Shown one piece after another: positions 1 through 7,465 of a DNA stretch of 15,501 bases. Below the pieces are notes generated by a model. The model saw only the letters and a list, made by a program, of their open reading frames with translations. It made no database searches and was not told where the DNA came from. The stretch comes from Smittium culicis (Eukaryota; Kickxellomycota; Harpellomycetes; Harpellales; Legeriomycetaceae), in NCBI GenBank assembly GCA_001970855.1, contig LSSN01000407.1, positions 1 to 15,501 of the forward strand, read 5' to 3'. How positions within the stretch are numbered: position 1 is the first letter of the stretch; each line of letters opens with the position of its first letter. The translations under genes were made by a program, and so were the position numbers.

Positions 1-184
1 AAAGTTGTATTAATAAGTTAAAGTCGATAGACTACGTGTTCGATGGTTATAGTCAATTTTATTTATTAAGGGCGTAAAAAAAAGTGAATAGTAGATAAGA
101 AATAAAATTTTATAGATTCTCTAATCCTATTGGCTCGCCCAAGAAAAACTTTTCTAAGATAGAGAGAGAGAGAGAGAGAGAGAG
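1..184 (+). repeat. AG-tailed repeat, copy 1
   Basis: The stretch from AAAGTTGTATTA to an (AG)12 tract is nearly identical to 341-508, with an offset of exactly 340 bp. It holds TTCGATGGTTATAG, AAGGGCGTAAAA and TTGGCTCGCCCAAG before the AG tract. It may continue left of the window. No coding potential is visible. The element type is unknown. The shared 3' microsatellite end suggests a non-LTR-type repeat, but this is only inference. Confidence 0.85.
161..184. repeat. (AG)12 microsatellite
   Basis: A perfect AG dinucleotide run closes copy 1 of the AG-tailed repeat. The other copies have shorter AG runs at the same place (about 258-268 and 498-508), so the tract belongs to the repeat unit and varies in length between copies. 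Confidence 0.95.
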
Positions 185-268
185 TGAATAGTAGATAAGA
201 AATAAAATTTTATAGATTTTCTAATCCTATTGGCTCGCCCAAGAAAAATTTTTCTAAGAGAGAGAGAG
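184..268 (+). repeat. AG-tailed repeat, copy 2 (5'-truncated)
   Basis: It begins at GTGAATAGTAGATAAG, directly after the AG tract of copy 1, and runs to its own AG tract. It lacks the first 83 bases of the unit and differs from copy 1 by only a few substitutions. A 5'-truncated copy abutting the tail of a longer copy would fit tail-directed reinsertion of a retroelement. Unequal exchange is an alternative. Confidence 0.85.
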
Positions 269-340
269 GTAATTGCAAAAGTTAAACTTTGTCTAAAGAG
301 ACCAAACTTGTACCCAAATGTAGCTCTTGGCTAGGTCAAC

Positions 341-508
341 AAAGTTGTATTAGTAAGTTAAAGTCGATATAATACGTGTTCGATGGTTATAGTCAATTTT
401 ATTTATTAAGGGCGTAAAAAAAAGTGAATAGTAGATAAGAAATAAAATTTTATAGATTCTCTAATTCTATTGGCTCGCCCAAGAAAAACTTTTCTAAGAG
501 AGAGAGAG
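341..508 (+). repeat. AG-tailed repeat, copy 3
   Basis: It matches copy 1 base for base except for a few substitutions, for example AGTCGATATAATACG in place of AGTCGATAGACTACG. It ends in a short AG run. The spacer 269-340 between copies 2 and 3 is unique within the window. Confidence 0.9.
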
Positions 509-641
509 TCAAAAATTTGGCTGTTTCCAGCTCAAAATTTTGATCGGCTGTGCCAGCTCGAAGCTGGCTCAAAGATTGTTTAGACTCCCCCCCAAGGAGT
601 TTGCCAACTAGCCCCAACCGGGCTTCGCTGAAATTTGAGCG
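509..641. other. GC-richer array of small hairpins
   Basis: Directly after the AG-tailed repeat lie consecutive inverted repeats: TCAAAA/TTTTGA (509-543), GCCAGC-tcgaa-GCTGGC (552-568), ACTCC/GGAGT (584-600), AGCCC/GGGCT (610-624) and CGCT/AGCG (626-641). Base composition is clearly less AT-rich than the surroundings. It could be a transposon terminus or a structured RNA. No known RNA family was recognised. The stretch 642-834 that follows is AT-rich and featureless. Confidence 0.45.
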
Positions 642-834
642 AACATAATACTAATTGCTTAAATGTTTTCACTGATTATATTACCATATGTGAATTTAAG
701 CAAAAAAGATTGCCTATCAGAGACAATATTCAATATAAAATTTGTAGATTAAATTTTTTGTATGGAATTTACTCATGTTAAATAAGAAAAGAAATCAATG
801 AATTTAAATTAATAACAGACTTTTGAAAATCAGG

Positions 835-840
835 TTTATT
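835..840 (-). terminator. Polyadenylation signal AATAAA
   Basis: TTTATT on the plus strand reads AATAAA on the minus strand, about 35 bases past the stop codon of the gene at 875-1936. Both position and sequence fit a canonical poly(A) signal for that gene. Confidence 0.55.
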
Positions 841-874
841 TTCCAACAAAAATTCTTAAAATCTAAAAGATCTT

Positions 875-1936
875 TTAAAATAGGTTAATAGGTTCAGTCG
901 AGTCTCCATTGTTATCTAATTTCTGTTTAATATCGTCGACATCGAGATCGTCAGCGTCGTTAATAGCGGGTGCGCTTAATGCAGCACGGAGGTCTTCATC
1001 TTCTGGCGGAACTTCATTTAGATCATCGCCATCGTCTATTTTACTTGATGCAAGAGTTTCAGTGTTACCAGTTGATTTAGTAGTTTGGGAAGCGGATGCA
1101 GCATTAGAGGGTAATGAGGTTTGTGAAGATTGTGTGGCTGTTGAAGCTGGCATAGTTGATGTAACTAGTGTAGTTTCTGGAGCTACTGAGGTTTGTGGTG
1201 CTGGTGATGATTCTAAATCAGTATCATCAGGGATATCGAGAGATAAATCGCTATCATCAAAATCATCAGTGAAAGTGGCGGAAGGATCAAAGGTGAAAGT
1301 ATCTTCAGATTCAACTTCGGAAACAGCTCCTGGATTTGGACCAGTCTCAGTTGGGGCTTCAGTATCTTCAATTTCGTCTTCACCATTTTCTCCAGGAATT
1401 ATAGTAGTAATTGGATTTCCATATTGATCTACAATTACAGTACCAGTAACAGGTGGTAAGGTAACGTACATAGTAACAGTTACTGTTCCATCATCGACTG
1501 GTTGGGCCGTTTGTGTAAATTCAGAATCGGTTTCGGTACCTCTAGTAAATATATCAGTAAAATCAAAATCATTGTCAGTAATGGTTTGTGGATCTTCATC
1601 TGGAGTTAAGCTGTCAGTTAATTCCGGGAGATCGTCAGTTTCACTATCAGACATATCTGGAGCTGAATCAACAACTGGAGGAGCATTAGAAGAATCTGGT
1701 ACATCACCAGTTAAATCAGTATCATCCATACCTGGAGCAGTGGCAGCGACATCTACAGATGGTATGCTATCTGGCTCAGCTGCAGTTCCGTTTTCAATAT
1801 CTGTGTCATTAAAATCACCCTCTGGGATATCAAGAATTAAATCGGTGTCCTCTTGTGATTGGGACAATACGCTAGTGTTTTTAAGAGCCACAGATAAAAG
1901 AGTGGCGGACAAAAGATATACAAAGTTGAACTTCAT
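875..1936 (-). CDS. Secreted acidic Ser/Thr/Asp-rich protein
   Basis: This is a 353-residue single-exon reading frame. The start has G at -3, and no better upstream ATG is seen. Residues 1 to about 25 form a signal peptide: MKF, a hydrophobic core FVYLLSATLLSVAL, then possible cleavage after VLS. The mature part is strongly acidic. It carries a repeated D-D/S-T/S-D-L-x-x-D-I/V-P motif at about 30-40, 71-81 and 228-240. A valine/threonine stretch (TVTVTMYVTLPP, about 151-162) resembles segments of fungal wall glycoproteins. A Ser/Thr-rich part (about 244-300) would suit O-mannosylation, and NTS (20), NDT (43) and NGT (49) are N-glycosylation sequons. The C-terminus is charged with no hydrophobic tail, so GPI anchoring is unlikely. 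It is less AT-rich than the other two genes, possibly reflecting high expression. No catalytic domain is seen, and function is unknown. Confidence 0.8.
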   Translation of the reverse strand: MKFNFVYLLSATLLSVALKNTSVLSQSQEDTDLILDIPEGDFNDTDIENGTAAEPDSIPSVDVAATAPGMDDTDLTGDVPDSSNAPPVVDSAPDMSDSETDDLPELTDSLTPDEDPQTITDNDFDFTDIFTRGTETDSEFTQTAQPVDDGTVTVTMYVTLPPVTGTVIVDQYGNPITTIIPGENGEDEIEDTEAPTETGPNPGAVSEVESEDTFTFDPSATFTDDFDDSDLSLDIPDDTDLESSPAPQTSVAPETTLVTSTMPASTATQSSQTSLPSNAASASQTTKSTGNTETLASSKIDDGDDLNEVPPEDEDLRAALSAPAINDADDLDVDDIKQKLDNNGDSTEPINLF

Positions 1937-2695
1937 GGCTAAACAAATTCTTGGTGTAGGTGGGAGATAAGTTATAAAAAAATTCAGATAAATTAAATCG
2001 ATTAATAGACCTGCGAAGCTAAATTTAGTGCTTGGTAGTAAATCAGGGTGAATTGGTGTGAGGGAATGAATGCAGTATCTCGTTATAAGACTATATAGCT
2101 CTTCTATTGAGTATTTATAAGGTTTTCCCCCCTGAAGTAATATAGAGAAATGCTTTTGCTTTTTTTTTTCTCGTTATGCTATAAAACATGTTTTAGATAT
2201 CACTAAAAAAATATAAACTCTAAGTGATAAAAAGTATTATGTAATATTTATTTTTGCCCCTCCAATAATTTCATATTACATTTAAAATCTATTATTATAT
2301 TTCATTATAACTATTATAAATTCAAATTAAGAATAGTCCACACTTTACTAATGCATTTGTAATAATAAAGATAACAGGATAATTTTCTTGAGGTTAGTTA
2401 AAACCATTTTAAACAATTGGTATAAATCTATGCTTAGGTATATAATTCTCTAAAAATTTCTGCTCACTTCACCCAGTATTTAAAAAATACCATGGGTAAA
2501 AACTGACGGAAATGTTATTTTAGGATGATTAACTATAAAAAATAATAACCTACTTATTTTACCCATTAGCAATCTTTATACGATTGTACTATTTGATAAT
2601 GATTTTATTATTCCAATAATAGTAGATCTTTAAATATATTTATTCCCTTAGCAATATTCTTAAGTACTTGAAAGAAATTTATTTGCAAATGATAT
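1937..2695. other. 5' region of the secreted-protein gene and AT-rich intergenic DNA
   Basis: Bases 1937 to about 2140 are the leader and promoter of the minus-strand gene. The inferred leader is relatively rich in CACC/CAAC on the minus strand and lacks an ATG before the start used. From about 2140 to 2695 the sequence is AT-rich with homopolymer runs, and no gene, RNA or repeat was recognised. Confidence 0.5.
2112..2119 (-). promoter_or_regulatory. TATA box (TATAAATA) with adjacent CCCCT site
   Basis: On the minus strand the sequence reads CAGGGGGGAAAACC, then TATAAATA, about 175 bases upstream of the start codon at 1936. The match to a TATA box is perfect. The G-run just upstream contains AGGGG (plus strand 2129-2133), which is the core of the yeast stress response element. 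Its use here is inference. Confidence 0.5.
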
Positions 2696-2699
2696 TTAA

Positions 2700-2887
2700 T
2701 CCTTTCATGAGCGGTAGACTATTTTTGACCAGCCAGACATAACCAACAGAGTTCAATTAAAATACTTTAATTCCGAGGCCTTAAGAATTATTAGTATAAT
2801 GAAAAATAAAAGCAAATAATAAATTTGCTTATAAATCATGAACCAATCATAAATCTATTTTTTATAAGAGCGTTGAACAGGAAAGAG
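2700..2887 (+). mobile_element. TTAA MITE family, copy a
   Basis: A 188 bp element starts TCCTTTCATGAGCGGTAGAC and ends TTGAACAGGAAAGAG. It is flanked by TTAA (2696-2699) and a decayed TAAA (2888-2891). The interior matches the family (TTCAATTAAAATACTTTAAT, TTCCGAGGCCTTAAGAATTA) and keeps both internal TTAA sites that are occupied in the copy at 4013-4585. It has no coding capacity. Base changes in both termini suggest an older copy. Confidence 0.85.
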
Positions 2888-2891
2888 TAAA

Positions 2892-3400
2892 GTAAGCTTT
2901 TAATTTGAGATTAGTCTTCGTAATTAAATTATATCTTCGGATTTAGGAATCGAGTTATCAGTTTGAAGTTTAGTTGACTTTGTTTTATGGTTTGAGTGTA
3001 ATTTACCGATATGAAAATTCCAATGAAGCTGTCAAGTATTTAGAAATCAATACACTACAAGATTCTATAGGTAATTAAATAAAAATAGAACTAATATTGA
3101 TGTCAAATTATAAAACTATTAATAGAAATTTGAATTAAACACAAATACCAAAAATAGTTATAATTGGCTGAATATCTAATTATATTATCCTTTTAGTCAT
3201 TTTTCGCGTAAGTTAGTATATACGATTAACCAATAAACCTCACCCATGCGGAGCAAAAACACAGAAAAATTGTAGTATTTAGTAGCTCAGATTATCATTT
3301 CAGAAAAAAAAGCGGCAAATAGTAAATAAAACTTTTTTCTCATTATGCTAAGAATAGAAAGTAAATGAGCACATTTTGACTTGGCTTTTAAGAATTCTTC
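2892..3400. other. AT-rich intergenic DNA
   Basis: No reading frame, RNA gene or clear repeat was recognised between the MITE at 2700 and the second-family repeat at 3401. Confidence 0.4.
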
Positions 3401-3597
3401 ATATGGGAGATACTTAGAGTGAGAGAAGCATTTATTTCCTAGGAAATCTATAAACTAGCAGCAGTTATTTTATATTATTGGCTAATCAATTTAATCCATT
3501 TGATATTATTTGTAGTTGAATATAGTAAAAAATGTATTTTAAAGCTAAGGAAATTATTAATAGGAAAAGTTCCGTTCTTCAAAAGAATCTTTCATAT
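3401..3597 (+). repeat. ATATGGGAGA-ended repeat, copy 1
   Basis: It starts ATATGGGAGATACTTAGAG and ends TTCAAAAGAATCTTTCATAT, so the ends are imperfect inverted repeats. Interior landmarks shared with the copies at 4640 and 10704 are a TTTATTTCCT block, TTATTGGCTAA, a CCATTTGATATTAT-like block and AAAGTTCCGTTCTTC. The length of about 197 bp matches those copies. A 63-codon ATG reading frame starting at 3532 lies partly inside this repeat and is considered spurious. Confidence 0.65.
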
Positions 3598-3846
3598 GTG
3601 GGAAATTCTGATCGAAGGGAGCACTTAGTTGCATTTTATTTTTATTTTCCTGATTATTCATTAGTTGTAATTATTATCGGCGCAATTGGAAAGAATTTTC
3701 TATTTTTCTGTTTTTTCGTTTAATTTTGAAGCTTTCATTTGCTAAAAAGAAATTATTTTACTATTGGCCATTAATTTTTTATGTCATTTTATAAACTTTA
3801 ACAATTTACACTATAAAATGCTTCCATCATAAAGAATCTCCCATAT
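3598..3846 (+). repeat. Diverged or partial ATATGGGAGA-ended repeat
   Basis: The right end is clear: GAATCTCCCATAT at 3834-3846, preceded by CTTCCATCATAAA, as in other copies. Upstream, CTATTGGCCATTAATTTTTT at about 3760 resembles the TTATTGGCTAA block. No convincing left terminus was found, so the left boundary is arbitrary. The stretch 3847-4008 that follows is AT-rich and without recognised features. Confidence 0.35.
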
Positions 3847-4132
3847 CATAAAAATATGAGCTCAAATTTAGATCAGCTTTGTTTCATGTTTTATTAATTA
3901 AATTTAGAACAGCCGTAGCTTGCTCATAAAAAAATATAGATTCATTTTTTTCGGGAATGGGATATTAATTTATTGTATTTTTACTGTACACACAAAACCA
4001 CTTATCAGTTAGTCCATTACCGCCCAACACTCTCAAATAAACGAATCAATAGATTCGTTTAATATTTATAATTAAATTATTATTTGCTGCTAATCTACAG
4101 CAAACCGACATTTATTAAGGCTTCGTAATTAA

Positions 4133-4321
4133 CCCTTTCCCGTCCAACACTCTTTAAAAAATCGAATTTATTGATTCGATAGTCATTTATAAGATTCTTT
4201 ATTATTCGCTTTTATTTTGAATTATACCAATATATCTTTAGGTCTCGGAATTAATTGATTTTCATTGAACGCGGTTGGCTATATTTGGTCATCCAAAAAT
4301 AGTCTACCGCGCGGGAAAGGG
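4133..4321 (-). mobile_element. TTAA MITE family, guest copy inside the 4013-4585 host
   Basis: A 189 bp full-length copy starts CCCTTTCCCGTCCAACACTC and ends GGTTGGCTATATTTGG...CTACCGCGCGGGAAAGGG. It has perfect TTAA duplications at 4129-4132 and 4322-4325. It lies in the same orientation as its host, at the host TTAA next to the TTCGTAA segment. Intact target sites indicate that it is younger than the host. Confidence 0.93.
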
Positions 4322-4335
4322 TTAAAGCACTTTAA

Positions 4336-4524
4336 CCCTTTCACGGGTGGTAGACTATTTTTGAGCTTCAAAATATAGCCATCTGAGCTCAAATAAAGTT
4401 TTATAATACCGAATCCTTAAGAAGTATTGGGTAAAAATATTTTAACAGCAAATTATAAATGCGCTTTTAAATAATAAACGGATCAATAAATCCAATTATT
4501 ATACAAGTGTTCGACGGGAAAGGG
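4336..4524 (+). mobile_element. TTAA MITE family, second guest copy inside the 4013-4585 host
   Basis: A 189 bp full-length copy starts CCCTTTCACGGGTGGTAGAC and ends TTCGACGGGAAAGGG. It has perfect TTAA duplications at 4332-4335 and 4525-4528. It lies opposite in orientation to the host and to the first guest, at a second host TTAA 10 bases from the first. Together with the copy at 4133 it forms a long, imperfect inverted pair. Confidence 0.93.
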
Positions 4525-4639
4525 TTAACTGAACACAGCTAGCTATATTTTATACACAAAAAACATATTACCGCCCGTGAAAGGGCTAAAAAAGTATGTT
4601 GTATTACAACATGAAAGAACGTTGCACAATTATTATCAT

Positions 4640-4834
4640 ATATACGAGATTCCTAGGGTAAGAGGAACTTTATTTCCCTGCAATTATGCTCATTAATAAT
4701 AATGAGATGGTTTTATTGGCTAAGCAATTTGATTCATTTGGTAGATAACTCAATGAGTTTATAACCCAAATAAAATTTGAAGCGAAGAAAAAATTTACTA
4801 GAAAATGACCCTTTCTTCAAAAGAGTCTCATATA
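4640..4834 (+). repeat. ATATGGGAGA-ended repeat, copy 2
   Basis: It starts ATATACGAGATTCCTAGGG and ends TCTTCAAAAGAGTCTCATAT, about 195 bp. Shared landmarks are TTTATTTCCCTG, TTATTGGCTAAGCAATTTG, AAATAAAATTTGAAGCGAAG and a TAGAAAATG block. The right end abuts a TTAA MITE copy. No protein is encoded. Confidence 0.65.
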
Positions 4835-4836
4835 CC

Positions 4837-5025
4837 CCCTTTCATGGGCGGTAGATTATTTTTGGACCGCTAAATATATCCAACAGCGTTCAATTAAAAT
4901 ACTTTATTTCCGAGCCTTTAAGAAATATTGGTATATTGTAAAATAACAACAAATAATAGACTTGCTTATAAATCATAAAAGAACCATTAAATTTGATTTT
5001 TTGAAGAGTGTTGGACGGGAAAGGA
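4837..5025 (+). mobile_element. TTAA MITE family, copy beside the truncated host at 5034
   Basis: A 189 bp copy starts CCCTTTCATGGGCGGTAGAT and ends GTTGGACGGGAAAGGA. The right flank is TTAA (5026-5029). The left flank is TACC, which belongs to the junction with the preceding repeat, so the two target sites do not match. Either the left site decayed or the left junction was rearranged. The copy sits where the missing first 43 bases of the next MITE should be. Confidence 0.85.
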
Positions 5026-5033
5026 TTAAAACA

Positions 5034-5371
5034 CCAGCTATATTCAATAAAAATACTATAATTCCGAGTCCTTATGAATTATTAGTTAAAAGTATAATAA
5101 CAGCAAATGATAAATGTACTTTTAAATAATAAAAAAATCAATAAATTCATTTTTTTAACCCTTTCCCGTCCATCACTCTTCAAAAAATCAAATTTAATGG
5201 TTCTTTTATGGTTTATAATGAAATTTATTATTGACTGTATAGCTGAAATAAACCAATATCAGTTAAAACCTCGGAATTAGATTATTTTTATCGAATTCAG
5301 TTGGCTATATTTTGTAGATCAAAAATAGTCTACCGCGCGGGAAAGGATTAAGAGCGTTGGACCAGAAAGGG
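5034..5371 (+). mobile_element. TTAA MITE family, left-truncated host interrupted by another copy
   Basis: Its two pieces are 5034-5158 and 5352-5371. It begins at a position equivalent to base 44 of the family (CCAGCTATATTCAATAAAAA) and runs collinearly to an internal TTAA, where the copy at 5159 is inserted. It then resumes as GAGCGTTGGACCAGAAAGGG. The pieces sum to 145 bp against 146 expected for a copy missing its first 43 bases. The outer right flank is ATAT, not TTAA. Confidence 0.78.
5159..5347 (-). mobile_element. TTAA MITE family, guest copy inside the 5034-5371 host
   Basis: A 189 bp full-length copy starts CCCTTTCCCGTCCATCACTC and ends CTACCGCGCGGGAAAGGA. It has perfect TTAA duplications at 5155-5158 and 5348-5351. 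It is inserted 20 bases from the host right end, the equivalent of the site used at 14786 in another host. It is opposite in orientation to the host. Confidence 0.92.
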
Positions 5372-5416
5372 ATATGGGAGATTGTTTGAAGGAGCGGAGC
5401 TTTCCTATTAGGTTTT
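5372..5416 (-). repeat. ATATGGGAGA repeat, right end in reverse
   Basis: ATATGGGAGATTGTTTGAAGG followed by AGCGGAGCTTTCCTATTAGG is the reverse complement of the family right end (TTCCGCTCTTC...GAATCTCCCATAT). It abuts the MITE cluster, mirroring the right end at 4834 on the other side. Confidence 0.55.
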
Positions 5417-5439
5417 CATATTTAGAATCATTACTTTTT

Positions 5440-5885
5440 TATGAAAGATTCTTTATATTAGAGAAAATTTTTACCTTGTAATTTCATTTAATAATAGATA
5501 TTATGTGGTGTTATTGACTAAATTGCTTAATTCATTTGATATTATATAGAAGATTCTTTATGAAGGAATCATATTATTTTGTATATTATTTAGGTATATA
5601 AAATCCGTATTTAATTAGCATCCAATAAAAAATATAAGTTATTCTTAGCAAAAAATTACTTAAAAAATAAAATAAATATATAGAAAAATCAAAATGCCTT
5701 TTCAAATCTATTAATAGTATTAAAATATTAAGTATTATTCAGACCAATAGCATTAAACAGAAGCAAAGTGCTCATTTCGTTTAGAATCTACTATATATTA
5801 ATTGGATTTAAGCCTCAAATAAAATTTGAAGCGAAGGAAAAACTTAGTAGAAAATGTTCCGCTCTTCAAAAGAATATCCTACATT
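5440..5885 (+). repeat. Disrupted ATATGGGAGA-ended repeat
   Basis: The left-half landmark TTATTGACTAAATTGCTTAA then TTCATTTGATATTAT lies at about 5512-5555. The right-half landmarks GGATTTAAGCCTCAAATAAA, TTTGAAGCGAAGG and TGTTCCGCTCTTCAAAAGAA lie at about 5803-5880. Roughly 240 bases of unrelated AT-rich DNA separate them. Boundaries are approximate, and the intervening insertion was not identified. Confidence 0.45.
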
Positions 5886-5950
5886 TAGATCTTACTAGTA
5901 TTACCATCGAACAGTTGATCTAACTCAGTCAATAGCTTTACCTATTTAAA

Positions 5951-6005
5951 TGAGAAAATAGAATTTTCAAGAAAAAACGTTCTGTTTCCTAAGAATATCC
6001 CATAT
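5951..6005 (+). repeat. ATATGGGAGA repeat, isolated right end
   Basis: ACGTTCTGTTTCCTAAGAAT followed by ATCCCATAT matches the family right terminus. No left portion was recognised upstream, so this is a fragment. Confidence 0.4.
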
Positions 6006-7302
6006 ATAAATACTACAAGTAAAACTTGATTAAAAAAACGTAAAGAGTTAGAAAATTTTTTGTACTTTTATTAACACTGAATATGATATGATTAAATTTA
6101 AAAATAGGTTGATACAACCTATATACTATTTGGGGATTTCTTGTCAAAAAAACTCTATTTTAGTCAACTTTGAAATTCTATAGCTATTAAGTTGTAAGGT
6201 TTTATTAATATTTGTATTAAAATTTAAATGTATATATATATTGATCCTTGGCATCATCATTTAACAATCTCATATTAGGAAATGTGTCTTATTCCTTGAA
6301 ATGATAGAGTTACTTTTAAATTCAATGCTCTAAAGCCTTCAAATCAAACGAAAAAGGTTAAATATAAAGAATAATTTAAACTATCTAAAGTTATTTTATC
6401 TTTTAGGTTGTAGTTTAAAGATATTAAAAATACTTATCGAAAATTTCATAGATTTAATAATGCACACAAGTATTACGAATATAGTGGTAACTAAAATCAA
6501 AACTATTAATTTATTAATTATGAAATATAGTTTATCGATTTTTTTAATCATTTCTAACAGTTTGATATAGGGAATCCAGACAATAAATTTACATTTATTC
6601 GCATTTATTTACTTTAATTAACTCTGGTAGATATAGGCTTTAAACCCCAAACGATAACATTTATTTCAATGAACACAATTTTGTTGGCTTAAGTAATACC
6701 ATTGACTACTTATTACAGCATTCGCCCAAATATTTTCAAGTAGCGCTAAAGGCGACAATAACTACCTGAGCATTTTAGCATATTTTTATAAATGCGCAAC
6801 AGCTAACTTTGAATATTAGTATATTTTATATTTGATAATAGTCATTTTTGCGCGAAATTTTCTTTTTTATTGTTCGTTAAGTGTAGTTTTTTTCTATTTA
6901 TTTGATTTTATTTAATTTGGCATTGTACTTTTGGAAATAAAAAAAACAACAGATATTTATCAGACTTTTTAAATAAAATTTTATTGCTATATTAAAATTT
7001 GAGCTCGGAAATTAAAAAATCGATAAATCTGATCTTATAAATCGGCAAACAGAAGTTGGCAACCATTGGTCTTTAGCTTAAACTATAAACAGTCAGAGCT
7101 TGTTGATAAAAGAGCTTATTGGCTTTACAAAACTCAAAAAAAAATTCATTTTTTTTCTACTTTAGTTTCAAGTCTTTAATATAAAATTTAATCATCTTAC
7201 AATTCTCATCTAGTATATTTATTTTAATGCTATATATTGTCAAAAGTACCGATTTTAAACTTTGAAAAATTAATAAATACCCCCAGTAATAGTGCCAACC
7301 TA
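6006..7302. other. Long AT-rich intergenic stretch
   Basis: No reading frame of note, no MITE terminus and no RNA gene were recognised here. Homopolymer A and T runs are common. Part of the 5' region of the gene at 7466 must lie at its right end. Confidence 0.4.
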
Positions 7303-7379
7303 AGATCGTGTTTTAAGTATCTAAGCACGAATAAAAATTCTTTTTTCTAATATAAGCGAACTTGCAGCAGACACGATCT
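7303..7379. promoter_or_regulatory. Perfect 9-bp inverted repeat upstream of the coiled-coil gene
   Basis: AGATCGTGT (7303-7311) and ACACGATCT (7371-7379) are perfect inverted copies separated by 59 bases, ending 86 bases before the ATG at 7466. Between them lies TATAAG (7351-7356), the best TATA-like site in this promoter. The arms are GC-richer than their surroundings. They could be paired operator half-sites, but nothing in the sequence proves binding. Confidence 0.3.
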
Positions 7380-7465
7380 GGGACAATAAAAATTTTATTG
7401 ACTGAAATTTAATCTGAAATATCTAATTTCCGTAATCTTAGTCAAAATCAGTTATTATATTTATT

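Larger units (their letters stand above)
4013..4585 (-). mobile_element. TTAA MITE family, host copy interrupted by two other copies
   Basis: Its three pieces are 4013-4132, 4326-4335 and 4529-4585. The ends are CCATTACCGCCCAACACTC on the left and TACCGCCCGTGAAAGGG on the right, flanked by decayed target sites TTAG (4009-4012) and CTAA (4586-4589). Deleting the two guest copies, each with one TTAA, leaves 187 bp that align collinearly with the family. At the junctions this restores GTAATTAAAGCACTTTAACTGAAC-like order, equivalent to the intact TTAAAGTATTTTAATTGAAC of other copies on this strand. It is the oldest member of the nest. It also contains the short palindrome AAACGAATC-aata-GATTCGTTT (4039-4060). 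Confidence 0.85.

Noticed and set aside
351..386. Possible RNA polymerase III A and B boxes (TAGTAAGTTAAAG and GTTCGATGG) in the AG-tailed repeat
   Set aside because: The matches are weak and the spacing between the boxes is much shorter than in tRNA-type promoters.
909..1970. Two plus-strand reading frames of 172 and 132 codons opposite the secreted-protein gene
   Set aside because: Both are antisense shadows. Their products are Ser/Val-rich mirror translations of the Asp/Thr/Ser-rich minus-strand gene. That gene has the signal peptide, TATA box and poly(A) signal.
3532..3723. 63-codon plus-strand frame
   Set aside because: It starts inside a repeat copy and runs into AT-rich DNA. The product is low-complexity and hydrophobic with no domain, and the other repeat copies do not keep the frame.
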